A stretch of 64,000 nucleotides of DNA from Dipteris shenzhenensis (Eukaryota > Polypodiophyta > Polypodiopsida > Gleicheniales): NCBI GenBank assembly GCA_047967505.1, contig CM106541.1; one strand, given 5' to 3'. The notes below the pieces were generated by a model. That model was not told the origin of the DNA. It saw nothing but the letters and a program-made list of their open reading frames with translations, and searched no databases. Positions within the stretch are counted from its first letter, which is position 1. Every line of letters begins with the position of its first letter. Shown in pieces: positions 11,438-22,600 of this stretch. The translations under genes were made by a program, and so were the position numbers.

Positions 11438-14400
11438 ATGGCATCTGATTCTCTTTCACAGATTGTCACTGAAAAGCTTGACAAGAACAACTTCCAGGCA
11501 TGGAAGTTCAGAATGACGAATTTCTTGATGGGAAAAGGCTATTGGGAGTTCATTACAGGAAATGAAGAAGAGCCTGTTCTTCCTAATGTTCCTAGTCAAC
11601 AGGAAATGCAAGCATTTAAAGGATGGCATGAGAGAGCCAGGAAAGTTATGTACTGGCTGTCTATCAGTATTTCGGACTCCATGATTGTGCATATTCAGGA
11701 TGCAAGTACGCCAAAGGAGGCATGGGATACTTTGGCAAAAATGTACAGCACAAACACGCAAGCCAGGAAAATGCAACTCAAACAGGAGTTGCACAATGTG
11801 CAGAGAGAAAACATGAGCATCAATGACTACCACATGAAGGTGAAGAAAATTGCGGATGCACTTGCTTCCATTGGGTCACCAGTGGATGATGATGATTTAG
11901 TTTCTGTGACCTTGAATGGTCTAGGAAAGGATTATGCACAGTTCCAGACATCCATTGCCGTCCGTGAAAATTTTCCCGATTTTGAGGAGTTGATTGCTCT
12001 TCTAATTTCTGAAGAGCAGAGAAATGGGGGTGGATCTTCTTCAGCAGGAACTTCAAAAGAAACTGTCTTCTACTCAAATGCTGGCAGAGGTAGAGGTAGA
12101 GGTAGAGGAGGCCGATCTGCAAGCCATGGTAGAAATCAGAATATGCAGCAAACACAAGAAAACCAGTCCTATGCACGAGGACGTGGTAACTCTAGAGGTA
12201 GGGGGAGCCAAAGAGGCCGTGGTGGATGGCAGAGAGGCCAAAATGCAAACAGCAATGTTGAATGCTACTATTGTGGCAAAATGGGTCATATGGCTAAGGA
12301 CTGCTATAAAAAGCAGAATGACATTATGAGTGGAAAATTGCAGCAAGGCGATTATGCATCTTCAAGCAGGCAGGGTGATGATAGAAATGAGCATCTATTT
12401 ATGGTGCAGCATATGACCAATTCTGTGACAAGTGCAGAAGAACAAAATGATGTGTGGTATGTTGACTCAGGTGCGTCAAACCACATGACAGGTCATGCAG
12501 AATGGATGCAAGATGATGCAAGGAAAATGGAAAAACCAGGATTTGTGGAGACGGGTGATGATACTGCACATCCTATTGTGCAGATTGGAAAAATTCCTTT
12601 GTCTATGCAGGATGGGAAAAAGAAATACTTGTCTGATGTAGTTCATGTCCCGAACATCACCAAGAACCTAGTTTCTATTGGTCAGATGGTTGAGCAGGGC
12701 TTGCAGGTCAGATTTAATCCTCATGGATGCTTTGTTGAGGATATGAAAAATAATGGTCGCTTGATAGCAAAAGGAAAGAAGAAGGGCAGGATGTTTACAT
12801 TGGATGCAGACATGCCTGAATTGAGTGCAGCAATGTTTGCACATGGGACCGGTGTAGTTGCAGATATTGATATCTGGCACAAACGCATTGGTCATGTTAA
12901 TATACAGCGACTTAAATCAATGCAAGCCCAAAATATTGTTGCAGGATTGCCTAAATTCAAGGTTGCAGAAATGCACAAGGTTTGTGAAGCCTGTCAATTT
13001 GGGAAATAGGCAAGGAAACCTTTTCCTAGGCATGTTCAAGAGAGTAAAAAGCCGTTGGAATTAATCCACTCTGATATGTGGACTACTAAAGCTACATCTA
13101 TTGGTGGCTGTCACTATTTTGTCACATTTATTGATGACTTCAGCACAAAACTTTGGGTTTATTTTATGAAAAAGAAAAGTGAAGTGTTTGGGCACTTCAA
13201 AGCTTTCAAAGCTATGGTTGAAAAAGAAACAGGCCTGCAAATAAAATGCCTGAGGTCAGATGGAGGGGGAGAGTACCTCTCAAATGAGTTTGCAAGGTTC
13301 TTGCAAGAGCATGGTATAAAGCAACAATATTCATGCAGTCATACCCCACAGCAAAATGGAATTGCAAAAAGGAAAAACAGGCATATTGGAGAGGTATCTC
13401 GGGCTATGCTAAATGAAAAAGATCTACCAGATTATTATTGGGCTGAAGCAGTTGCTATAGCAGTTTATATAATGAACAGGACTCCCACTGCAGCAATACA
13501 TGGCATGACGCCAGAGGAGATGTATACTGGTAGGAAACCAGATATTTCTCATTTGAAGATTTTTGGTTGCATTGCCTATGTCCATGTGCCAGATGAGCTG
13601 AGGTCCAAGTTGGATCCAAAAGCTGAGAAGTGCATCTTTATTGGTTATTCTCTACACAGCAGAAAGGGTATAGATGCTATAACCCTTCTACACGTAAGTT
13701 CACAGTGAGCAGAGATGTTGTTTTTGATGAGATGAGCAGTTGGTATAAACCAGTAAATGTGATGATTGATGTAGATGCACAAAATGGTAATGCTGCACAG
13801 AATGCACAGCAGCAATCACAAAATATCAGTGGACCTGCAGTGTCCTCTACCAGTGGTTCACATACTTCGCCATGGACAGGCAGATTGAGATCAGGAGAAT
13901 CCCCTCAAAGTAATGCAGAGAGTGGTACGCAGGTATCACGAAAAGGGAAAGAGAAGGTAGATCAGCCCATGTATGATGTGAATGCAGGTCACTCTTGTGT
14001 GGATGGTGAATCCAGTGGCTCAGAACAGAGCATTGATGATGAGTTGGGTATTCCTTCTGTTGTTACACCTGGAGTAAGGAAGACCAGGGATGTTTTGAGA
14101 GCACCTGGAAGTGAGCCTATTTTGCGCAGGTCTACCAGGGTTAGGTATCCTGTGGATAGGCTGAAATATGATGGATTTACAGCCATTCACTATGCCTATA
14201 TGGTCAAAGTGATACGGGAACCAGAACCCACTTCTTTTGAGCAAGCCATGGGAAATGAAAAATGGGAGAAAGCCATGGATGAAGAAATGGATGCCTTGGA
14301 TGCTAATGCTACATGGGAATTGGTGCCTTTGCCTAAAGACAAGAATGCAATTGGCTGTAAGTGGGTTTATAAGATCAAGCACAATGCAGATGGTTCTGTG

Positions 14401-15809
14401 AATAGATACAAGGCAAGATTGGTTGTCAAGGGGTATGCACAGACATATGGCATTGATTATGAAGAAACTTTCAGCCCGGTTGCAAGGATGGCAACCGTAA
14501 GAGCAGCCATTGCTATGGCTGCATCAAAGGGATGGTCTTTACATCAGATGGATGTAAAGAATGCCTTCTTGCATGGTGATTTGCAAGAAGAGGTCTTTAT
14601 GGAGCAGCCAGCAGGTTATGTTCATGCTACTCATCCTGAGTTTGTTTGCAGGTTGAAGAAAGCCTTGTATGGCTTGAAGCAAGCACCTAGAGCATGGTCT
14701 GACAAGATAGGACAGTATCTTGTCACTATTGGCTTTCAGATTTCCAAGGTATATTTCTCACTCTATGTGAGAAAAACAGAGAAAGGGATTATGCTGCTGG
14801 TCATTTATGTTGATGATTTGATCATCACAGGTGATAGTGATGAAGATATCCTTCATGTGAAAATGCTATTGAGGCAGAAGTTTGAGATGAAGGATTTGGG
14901 AGAGCTGCGTTATTTCTTGGGCATTGAGGTGATTAGATCACCAAGTGGGATACAGCTCTTGCAGAGGTAGTATGGACTGGGGACATGCTGTCCAAATATG
15001 GGATGACAGGCTGTAAGCCTATTTCAGCTCCTTTGGAGCAGAATGTGAAGCTGAGCGCAGATGCAGGTGAGCTTCTGGAAGACCCTACTATGTACAGACG
15101 CATAGTAGGAAGTTTGATTTACATGACTATTACCAGGCCAGATTTGAGCTATGCTGTTGGGTTGGTAAGTCAGTTTATGCAGGCTCCAAGGAAACCGCAT
15201 TTGGATGCGGCTAGACGCATACTCAGGTATGTGAAGTCCACATTGCAGTATGGACTATTTTATGAGGCTGGGGTTCAGATACAGTTGCATGGATACACTG
15301 ATGCTGATTGGGCTGGTAGTATTTCTGATAGACGATCTACCAGTGGATATGTGTTCTCTTTTGGGAGTGCTGCAGTCACTTGGAGCAGTAAGAAACAGCC
15401 TACATTTGCCTTGTCGAGCACAGAGGCTGAGTACAGGGGTGCAGCAATGGCTGCATGTGAGGTAGCTTGGTTGCATAAGCTACTCTATGATATGCATCAG
15501 TCTATAGATGGGCCAATTGTCATTTATTGTGACAACATGAGCAGCATACACTTGGCAAAGAACCCAGTCTTTCATGCTAGAACAAAGCACATTGAGGTGC
15601 ATTATCACTATGTGCGGGAGAAGGTTTTACTAGGTCTTATTGATCTAGTTTATGTCAACACAGAGGATCAGGTAGCTGACATATTCACGAAAGCATTGGG
15701 CGTAGAGAAACTGTGCAAGTTCAGAGACCTGCTTGGTGTGCAGGAATTGGGATTGAGCTCGAGGGGGAGTGTTGAGATATCGAGCTCCACTCGAGATATG
15801 CCAGGGTGA
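11438..15809 (+). pseudogene. P2 gag-pol polyprotein (defective by two stops and two frameshifts)
   Basis: The start is the ATG at 11438 (MASDSLSQIVTEKLDKNNF), the same in P3. Domains in order: UBN2 gag (residues ~1-230), RGRG-rich segment, CCHC knuckle CYYCGKMGHMAKDC (~276-289), protease DSGASNH (~343), pre-integrase HHCC (WHKRIGH to CEACQFGK, ~480-523), integrase with HTPQQNGIAKRK, RT with YVDD, and RNase H (YTDADWAG, STEAEYRGA, DNMSSIHLAK). Defects: TAG at 13007 (CAG in P3), a 2-bp insertion near 13655, TAG at 14968 and a GG insertion near 14977. The last 13 codons read into the 3' LTR (stop 15807-15809). It needs helper proteins to transpose. Confidence 0.95.
15755..15769 (+). promoter_or_regulatory. 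P2 polypurine tract
   Basis: GAGCTCGAGGGGGAG immediately precedes the 3' LTR; it is the expected primer site for plus-strand DNA synthesis and lies within the end of the pol reading frame. Confidence 0.9.
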
Positions 15810-16122
15810 CCGTTGTGTACTTATGTCACTTACTTGTTAGCTGGAGATGCGGTTGGTACACCGCCCACGAATAATAGCCGGATGACAGCTATCCTTATCT
15901 ACACTAGTTCGTGGCTCAGTTAGTTTGCCACCTTAGTTAGTTGAGTTTGGTTTGAGACCCACATATAGGGTTCTTCTATTTCTTTGTACGTGAGTTCTTT
16001 TTGGCTTTCACAACTAAGAAGAGGAAAATTGTTTTCAGCCTCCACCTTTGTGTGTATTCCCCCATTGTGATTGTGAGAAAGCCTCAAGTGAGACTCCTTC
16101 CCTCTCTCCCACTATCTTCACA
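15770..16122 (+). repeat. P2 3' LTR (353 bp)
   Basis: Same termini as the 5' LTR. By eye it differs from it at CTGG/CCGG, TATG/TTTG and AAACTG/AAATTG, plus a 3-bp indel. Confidence 0.96.
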
Positions 16123-16163
16123 TGGTGGTTACCAGGAGGGTGGGGCATTGAGCATATCTAGCA
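16123..16163 (-). repeat. Q2: reversed Q1-type LTR, right part with LTR start
   Basis: The reverse complement begins TGCTAGATATGCTCAATGCC, matching the start of the Q1 LTR (TGTTAGATATGC). Together with 10398-10537 it is a 5' portion of an LTR into which P2 inserted. No internal region is attached, so it is a truncated or solo LTR. Confidence 0.85.
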
Positions 16164-17040
16164 GTCCCTTGCTTAGTGACTCAAGAAAGAGCATTCAAGT
16201 AGCCATAGGAGTTGCTGTAGCAACAGCTCACACCTTGATAGAGAAGTTGCAATCTTTTGGAAAAATCCAAAGAAGATAAATTTGGGAAAGTCAAGGTGTA
16301 AATGGATTAGAGTCTGTAAGCACACATGGTGATGGAGGTACAAGTGTTGTAGGCTCCCATGCTAGAACTCCTTGTGTGGACACTAGCATGCAAGGTAGAT
16401 CTCCACCTATGGCTCATGAAGCTATATTGGCCACCAGTGACTCCCGAATTCAGGCAACCCATGATAGTTAAGAGCATTTAGATTCAAGATTTGAAGAATG
16501 CAGAGTATGTACTTGGTAGATCAATCTTGCATGGTCAAGATATCCATTGAGTATGGTCGATAATGATGATATGAGAGCTGCATGGAATTACATTGCTAAC
16601 TATGGATTGGGCTTCAAGCCACCTTCATGCCACACATTGTGTAAACCATTGTTAGACAAGGCATGTGCATAAGAGAAAAATCACATAAATCGTAGCATTT
16701 TTAAGCAATTGCAAAACACCGGATGCATAATTTTCTCAGATGGGTGCATAAAATGCCATGCTTTATTGAATGTGATGGTTATATCACCATGTGGGGAGGC
16801 CGTCCACATGCTCTCCACACATCAATTGATGCATCACATGTAAAGAAGTTAGGGACATATATAGCTGGTGTATTATCAAAGGTTATAAGAGAGTTAGGCC
16901 TTGAAAAGGTTGTGCTAGTTGTCATGGATAATGCCAAGAGTGTAAATAGGTGGATAGAATATTGCAAAAGGAGTAAACCAATCTATATGCATCAGTGTGT
17001 TATATGCATACTTTAAATATTCATTGAAATATTGGTATAA
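16164..17040 (+). pseudogene. hAT-like transposase remnant (DUF659-type region)
   Basis: Pieces in several frames read like a plant hAT transposase. A Ser/Gly linker (about 16290-16460) is followed by MRAAWNYIANYGLGFKPPS (16569 on) with the usual aromatic/PPS pattern. GCIIFSDGC follows near 16720, then a frame at 16723-17013 containing HTSIDASHVKKLGTYIAGVL and VVLVVMDNAKSVN. The latter resembles the DUF659 pattern of SxDASxHxK, a helix and VVxDNAxN, carrying an acidic catalytic residue. Frameshifts and stops are frequent and the C-terminal dimerisation domain is not seen. Identification rests on motif spacing only. Confidence 0.6.
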
Positions 17041-17289
17041 ACAAGTGTCATAATTCAAAGAGATTTTTTGTGAGGCTCGAGACATCGTGAAGTTAATACG
17101 ATCAAAGCAACATCTCGAAGCAATCTTTATGTCTTCTGATGGTTCTATCATGTTGCAATTGTTAGCCGTTCTAACTAGCACCCCATGTTCAGGATGTGGG
17201 ACCAAAAACCATTTCCTGGACCACAGGCACCTTGGCCAAGACTTGGAGAGAGGAGGATTTTTACCTCTTCTCAATCCACTTTTGGTTAA

Positions 17290-17545
17290 CATGAGTCCGA
17301 CGATTGGCATATATCTTGGGCCGGTAGTACTACTGGTGGTAATTTCTATATTACCATTGATAATGATAGTACTAATGGTGGTATTATGTCAATTACCACC
17401 ATTAGCAACACGATTCATGGTGGCGAGAATGTTTCCACTACCGGAAGTAATAATATTACCGATAGTATTGTATGTACTACCACCGGTAGTAATGTGTTAA
17501 ACTATCGACAGTAGTATTCATACTACTACTGATAAGAGACTGTTG
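17290..17545. repeat. Cluster of palindromic TACCACCGGTAGTA-like units
   Basis: Eight or more short direct and inverted copies of ACTACTGGTGGTAAT, TACCACCATTAGCA, CACTACCGGAAGTAA and TACTACCACCGGTAGTAA occur in 250 bp. Such clusters are typical of subterminal regions of CACTA or hAT DNA transposons, where transposase binds. The owner element is not identified. Confidence 0.6.
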
Positions 17546-17749
17546 TTGATAGATATCCACTATCCAGTTTCCAAGTCAGGGCCACCTGATAGCGCAAAGG
17601 CGTGATTGTGTCCATGATTGTGTGAAATATGTCATCACGAGATGTAATCACAAGAAAATTCATGTGATTACGTGAATATGCAATTCAAGTCTATGACAAC
17701 CACCGCACTGGTTCTTGGAGTTATATATTAAAGCAATAAGGAAAATGTA

Positions 17750-18190
17750 TTCCTTGTGAAACCAAGGAAAATACAATTGGCGATATGGCCCTCGAGGGGT
17801 CCCCTTTAGGGGCAAGGGCCATATCAAGATGCCATATCTGTCTAATGGAATCTTGGATATTGTATATTAATGCATGTCGATATGGTCCTTGCCCCTAGAG
17901 GAGGGGACCCTTCAAGGGCCATATCATCAATTGCATTTTCTAAAAGTTTCATTGTATTTTTCTAGATGTATCTCCGTGCAACCATAGTAGTGGGTTGTTG
18001 GAGCTATTTTAGCGCTATTTTGGTGGAAATTATAGTCCTACTTTAATGGTATTTTAGTCCTTGTTGGAATAAATCCTAAATGAGGGTAAAAGTATTATGA
18101 GCCACTGTGATGATTGGAGGCCCAGCTCGGTGGTGCCATCCAGATAATCAACTACAATTCATTGACTAAAAATTGTGCAAAAGAGATTAC
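17750..18190. repeat. Block A, copy 1, with a ~165-bp foldback hairpin
   Basis: 17780-17945 is an inverted repeat: GATATGGCCCTCGAGGGGTC near the left end pairs with GGGGACCCTTCAAGGGCCAT at the right, and AGGGGCAAGGGCCATATC pairs with GATATGGTCCTTGCCCCT. The whole block is found again, inverted, at 53805-54260 with the hairpin preserved. Confidence 0.85.
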
Positions 18191-18790
18191 ATCGTCTTGT
18201 TGGGGTTTGGTAATTTGAGTCCTGGCAATGTGCATGGTCTTTAGCCTCTTCATCATCTCCTCCATTCGCTCCCCAAAAAATTTGAATGTAGCAAGTTGGG
18301 CTGGCTGGAATACTAAGTTGTACAAATTTCCTCTTGCTTGTCTTTGGCCTCTTCATTGTCTCCTCCATTGGCTCCCCAAAAAATTTGAATGTAGCAAGTT
18401 GGGCTGGCTAGAATACTAAGTTGTACAAATTTCCTCTTGCCCAATGAGGCTCATAACCACTTAGTAATGGCTGGATTTAATATTTTGGCCTCTAAGGCTC
18501 TTAGTGATCTTTTAGCTCATTGGATGTAACCTTTTGGTCTCTAAGGCTCTCAACAATTCCTGAGTTTTTACATTTATATAATCTCTTTTGTTCAATTTGA
18601 GGCTCTCAGTATGCACTGTTGTTAATTTTTATATAAACCACTCAGCGATGGTCATTGCTGAGTGGTTATGGTTACTAGATGTAATCTTTTGGCCTCTAAG
18701 GCTCTCAGCAAATGCTGAGTATTTATAAATGTAAGATCTTCTATTTAATTTTTGCCTAGTATAAGTTGTTAATTTCTATGCACTTTGTTA
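18191..18790. repeat. Block B, copy 1, with internal repeats
   Basis: This block reappears in the same orientation at 53330-53800. Internally it has a 103-bp tandem duplication (18241-18343 and 18344-18446) and several copies of TTTTGGCCTCTAAGGCTCTCAG separated by CTCAGCAATTCCTGAG-like palindromes. No coding potential seen. Confidence 0.8.
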
Positions 18791-18980
18791 AGAATGCAAT
18801 CTCGGTGACTGGTAATTTACTACACTCTACTAATCATGCATGCAAGCTCGATGGTGGTAACTAGACTGGTGGTGGTAACTAGCAAGTGAGTAATTATGGG
18901 CCAGTGTGGTGGCTGGTACTTAGTTTCCAGCCCGGTGGAATCTTAGCTGCCAACATAGACGTGGCTGGTAATCTTAGACA
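18791..18980. repeat. Block U, inverted copy, split by Q3 (continues at 24437)
   Basis: The reverse complement resembles the ~230-bp tandem unit at 52150-52740 (CGGTGGAATCTTAGC, GTGGCTGGTAA motifs). Q3 inserted into it; the sequence resumes at 24437-24520 with AATCATGAAGCCTAATCACC. Confidence 0.7.
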
Positions 18981-19645
18981 TGTAAGAAAATAGTACGCAG
19001 CGGAAGATAACAACAAAACGCAAGTACACGATGGAAAGCTGGAGAGAATACAAAAATTCTGATATACCAAACTGCTGATACAACTGATGGTTGGCTGTCC
19101 ACCCAAGCGCTCTACAGACAGAGCTTCGATGGTGATCTAGACAGATGCTGGACGGAGGACTATGAGCGTGAAGAACTGATGTTCTGATGATAGGGGGTGG
19201 CCACTTATATAGTGTAAGTGGTTGACGGTCGGCCCTGTAATAGGCAGTCGGCCTAATAGACAGTCGGCCTGGAAGACCACCGACCCTTCAGAAAACATGC
19301 CGACGGGCAGATGAAGGATCGCGCATAGGTCATACCGTCGGGCGTGGGGCTACCGGCAGCCCCCGGACCCTGCCGCTGGGGGCTTTTCCCCCAGACCCCC
19401 TGCTATCGGGGGGGCTATCGCCCCCCCGAACCCCCCCTTTGTGCAGACGGGTATCTACTCTTGGCTCCTAAGCCGTCTCATAACCATCTGGTCTACTCTA
19501 AGACCCCTTCCAGTGTCTAAACTGGGGATCCCTCCCAATATCCGATACCCATCATGGCTTCTCCTCATATGGGGGCCTTACAACATTGGGTACACAGAAT
19601 ATTGGTGGGTTACATGAGAGGTGGACATTTGAGCTAACTCTAACA
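18981..19645 (-). repeat. Q3 3' LTR (665 bp)
   Basis: On the minus strand it begins TGTTAGAGTTAGC and ends ATTTTCTTACA. It contains the shared block GTAAGGCCCCCATATGAGG, repeated CGGCC/GTCGG motifs and two strong GC hairpins (19376-19394 and 19406-19429). Confidence 0.96.
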
Positions 19646-19660
19646 CCCCCCCTCAATGTT
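19646..19660 (-). promoter_or_regulatory. Q3 polypurine tract
   Basis: The minus strand reads AACATTGAGGGGGGG immediately before the 3' LTR. Confidence 0.9.
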
Positions 19661-19674
19661 CACCCGAAGATGAA

Positions 19675-22600
19675 CTACGTGTTCGGACCAATGCCGAGTC
19701 GATGTAGATGCTGCAACAATAAATCACTCCCAAGAGCCTTCGTGAAGATGTCTGCGCAATTGTCCTCTGTGGGACAATACTCCAGCTCTATGACTCCATC
19801 CTCGATGAGCTCTCGTACGTAGTGATACTGGATCTCTATGTGCTTTGTACGAGCATGGAACACAGGATTCTTTGCAATGGCCATGCAACTCTGATTGTCG
19901 CATTTGAGAACCGTCGCATCTTCGATTGGAACTCCTATGTCTTGCAAGATCCTCCTTAGCCAAACTGCTTCACAAGCAGCAATGCATGCTGCCTTGTACT
20001 CAGCTTCCGTCGAAGATAGTGCCACTGTTGGTTGCTTCTTGCTAATCCAAGAGAACACTCCTGAACCAAGTGAGAAACAATATCCAGAAACTGACTTTCT
20101 AGAATCACAATCTCCCGCCCACCAATCTGAGTCACAGTAACCCGCCAAGGTCTTCCCTGCTCTGTAGGTAATACCATACTCTAGTGTACCTTTCACGTAC
20201 TTTAGCACACGCATCCCTGCTTTCCAATGGTTCTCTCGAGGTTGATTTGAGAACCTACTAAGTACACCAACTGCAAAGCTGATATCAGGTCTAGTGTTGC
20301 ACAGAAAAATGAGACTCCCCACAAGTTTCCTATACTCCTTGATGTCGACAAGTGGTGATGCATCCTCCACTGAGAGCTTACCATTCACCTCCATGGGAGA
20401 GACCACGTCCTTACACTCGGTCATACCGAATGCCTTCAAGATCTCGCGAGCATATCTCTGCTGAGAGATGAAAATCCTGCCAGGTTTTTGCCAAACCTCA
20501 ATGCCGAGGCAAAAGTGCATGAGCCCCAAATCTGTCATCTCAAACTCGGAACTCAACGACTCCCTCAACTGTTGCAGCATCTTCTCATGATCTCCTGTGA
20601 TGATCAAGTCATCCACGTAAAGGACTATTACCACATACTTGCCATCCTGCTTACAAACATACAGGTTAGCATCAGAAGCACTTTTTGAGAAACCAATAGA
20701 TATGAGAAAGCTATCAATCCGTTGGTACCATGCCCTTGGGGCCTGTTTCAGCCCGTACAATGCCTTCTTTAGTCTGCAAACCTTGTTCTCTGAATTGGGC
20801 ACCTCAAATCCTGGTGGCTGGAACACATATACCTCCTCCTTGAGATGTCCATTCAAGAACGCAGATTTCACGTCCATTTGAAACACCGGCCACTGCTTAT
20901 GAGCAGCCAAGGCAAGTACCACCCGAATAGTTGTCATCCTTGCTGTAGGAGCAAAGGAATCCTCAAAATCAAAGCCTTCAACTTGAGAGTATCCTTGTGC
21001 AACAAGCCTAGCCTTGTACTTTTCCAAAGATCCATCAGATTTGTACTTGGCCTTCCATACCCATTTGGTACCAATGATCTTCCTTTTTTCTGGACGATCA
21101 ACCAAGTCCCAAGTCTGATTCTTCATGATGCTGTCACACTCCTCTTGCATAGCAGCTTTCCAATTTGGATCCGCCATTGCCTCATCCAAATTCGTAGGCT
21201 CTTGAACTTTCATAATCTCAGCCATCAAGGCCATATTGACTATGTGTTCAGAAGCCCTTTTCTGCTCCTCTATCCTCTTTGATCATCGAAGTCCATCTGC
21301 AGATGACTCCGCCAAGTCTGGAACCGGATTCTTCTCATCAAAGAGCTGCCTTGCCCACTTTGGAAGTGGCTTACCTTGTGGAGCCAAGGCATGTTGTGGT
21401 GTTGGTGGAGTCTGTTCCTCGAAGTACTCCTCCTCATTCTGCAACTCTGCTTTAGATACGGGCACAAGGTGAGTTACTTTTACGGCTGATGATAAAGTGG
21501 AAGGGCATACCTCCTCCTCCACTGTATGTGGCTGTTCCCAAAACACCACATCACGACTGACCACGATCTTCTTTGCCTCTGGATCATATAGCCGGTATGC
21601 CTTTGACTCCTGGCTATAGCCCATGAAGATACACTTTCTGCTCTTTGGATCTAATTTCTTTCTGGTGCTATCTGGAACATGAACAAAACACTCACATCCA
21701 AATGTTCTGAAATGAGAAGCGGAAGGCTTTTTACCTGAGTAAGCCTCCAAAGGTGTTTTGCCCGTCAAGGCCTTTGTGAAGCTTCGATTGAGGATGTAGA
21801 CTGCTGTATTGACTGCCTCAGCCCAAAAAGACTTAGGCAATCCTTTACCTAGTGCCATGCATCGTGCCATCTCCATGGTAGTACGATTGCGACGCTCTAC
21901 AACACCATTTTGTTGCGGAGTATGTGCAGTCATGAGTTGGCGCTTAATGCCATTCTCGTGCAAGTATGTGTCGAACTCTTTTGACAGGAACTCTCCTCCT
22001 CGATCCGTGCGAAGCTTCTTTACCTTCAGCCCGCTTTCGTTTTCCACCATCTTTTGCCACTGTTTGAATTTTCCAAGAGCTTCAGCCTTATCTCGTAAAA
22101 AATACACCCACATGTATCTACTGTAGTCGTCGACGATAAGCATATAGTAGTTACATCCCCCCAAAGCTTGAGTTGGAGCTTTCCCACTGAGATCAGCATG
22201 AACCAATTGTAGAGGAGCCTTTGCCCGATAGCCGCTCTCATGTGGAAAAGCCTTCCTTTGTTGCTTGCCCATCATACAAGCTTCACAAGGTTCCTGCACC
22301 TTTGAGAGTGCAGGCAAGTGTGCAACCATCCCTGTTTTCTGCATTTCCAAAAGAATAGGATAACTAAGATGACCAAATCTTTCATGCCATACCTTACTGA
22401 TGCCCACTCCTGAAGAGACTGTTAGTGCCGTCAGCTCGTAGAGATTGTTCTTCCTTACTGCCTTGCCGACCACCTTGCCTGTTGCATTAAGGATTTCTGC
22501 TCCGGTCCTCTTGAAACGCACCTCCAAGTTGTGATCAGTTATCGCAGCAACCGAAAGCAAGTTCTTCTTTAGCTGAGGAACTAGTAATACATCAGAAAGC

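Larger units (their letters stand above)
10538..16122 (+). mobile_element. Ty1/copia element P2, structurally complete (5585 bp)
   Basis: Both LTRs (10538-10893 and 15770-16122), PBS, gag-pol and polypurine tract are present, flanked by a 5-bp TSD TGGTG (10533-10537 and 16123-16127). The LTRs differ by three substitutions and one 3-bp indel by eye, so insertion was fairly recent. It landed inside the reversed Q2 LTR. The coding region is defective (two stops, two frameshifts); one stop and one frameshift are shared with P1. Confidence 0.97.

Noticed and set aside
12024-12346. Alternative-frame ORFs over the gag RGRG segment (also 260-630 and 57865-58248)
   Set aside because: Shadows of the gag frame; they recur only because the elements are copies.
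17750-18190. Inverted blocks A as ends of a single 36-kb composite element spanning 17.7-54.3 kb
   Set aside because: The orientation of B and the unrelated content between them fit two separate insertions better; no TSD seen.
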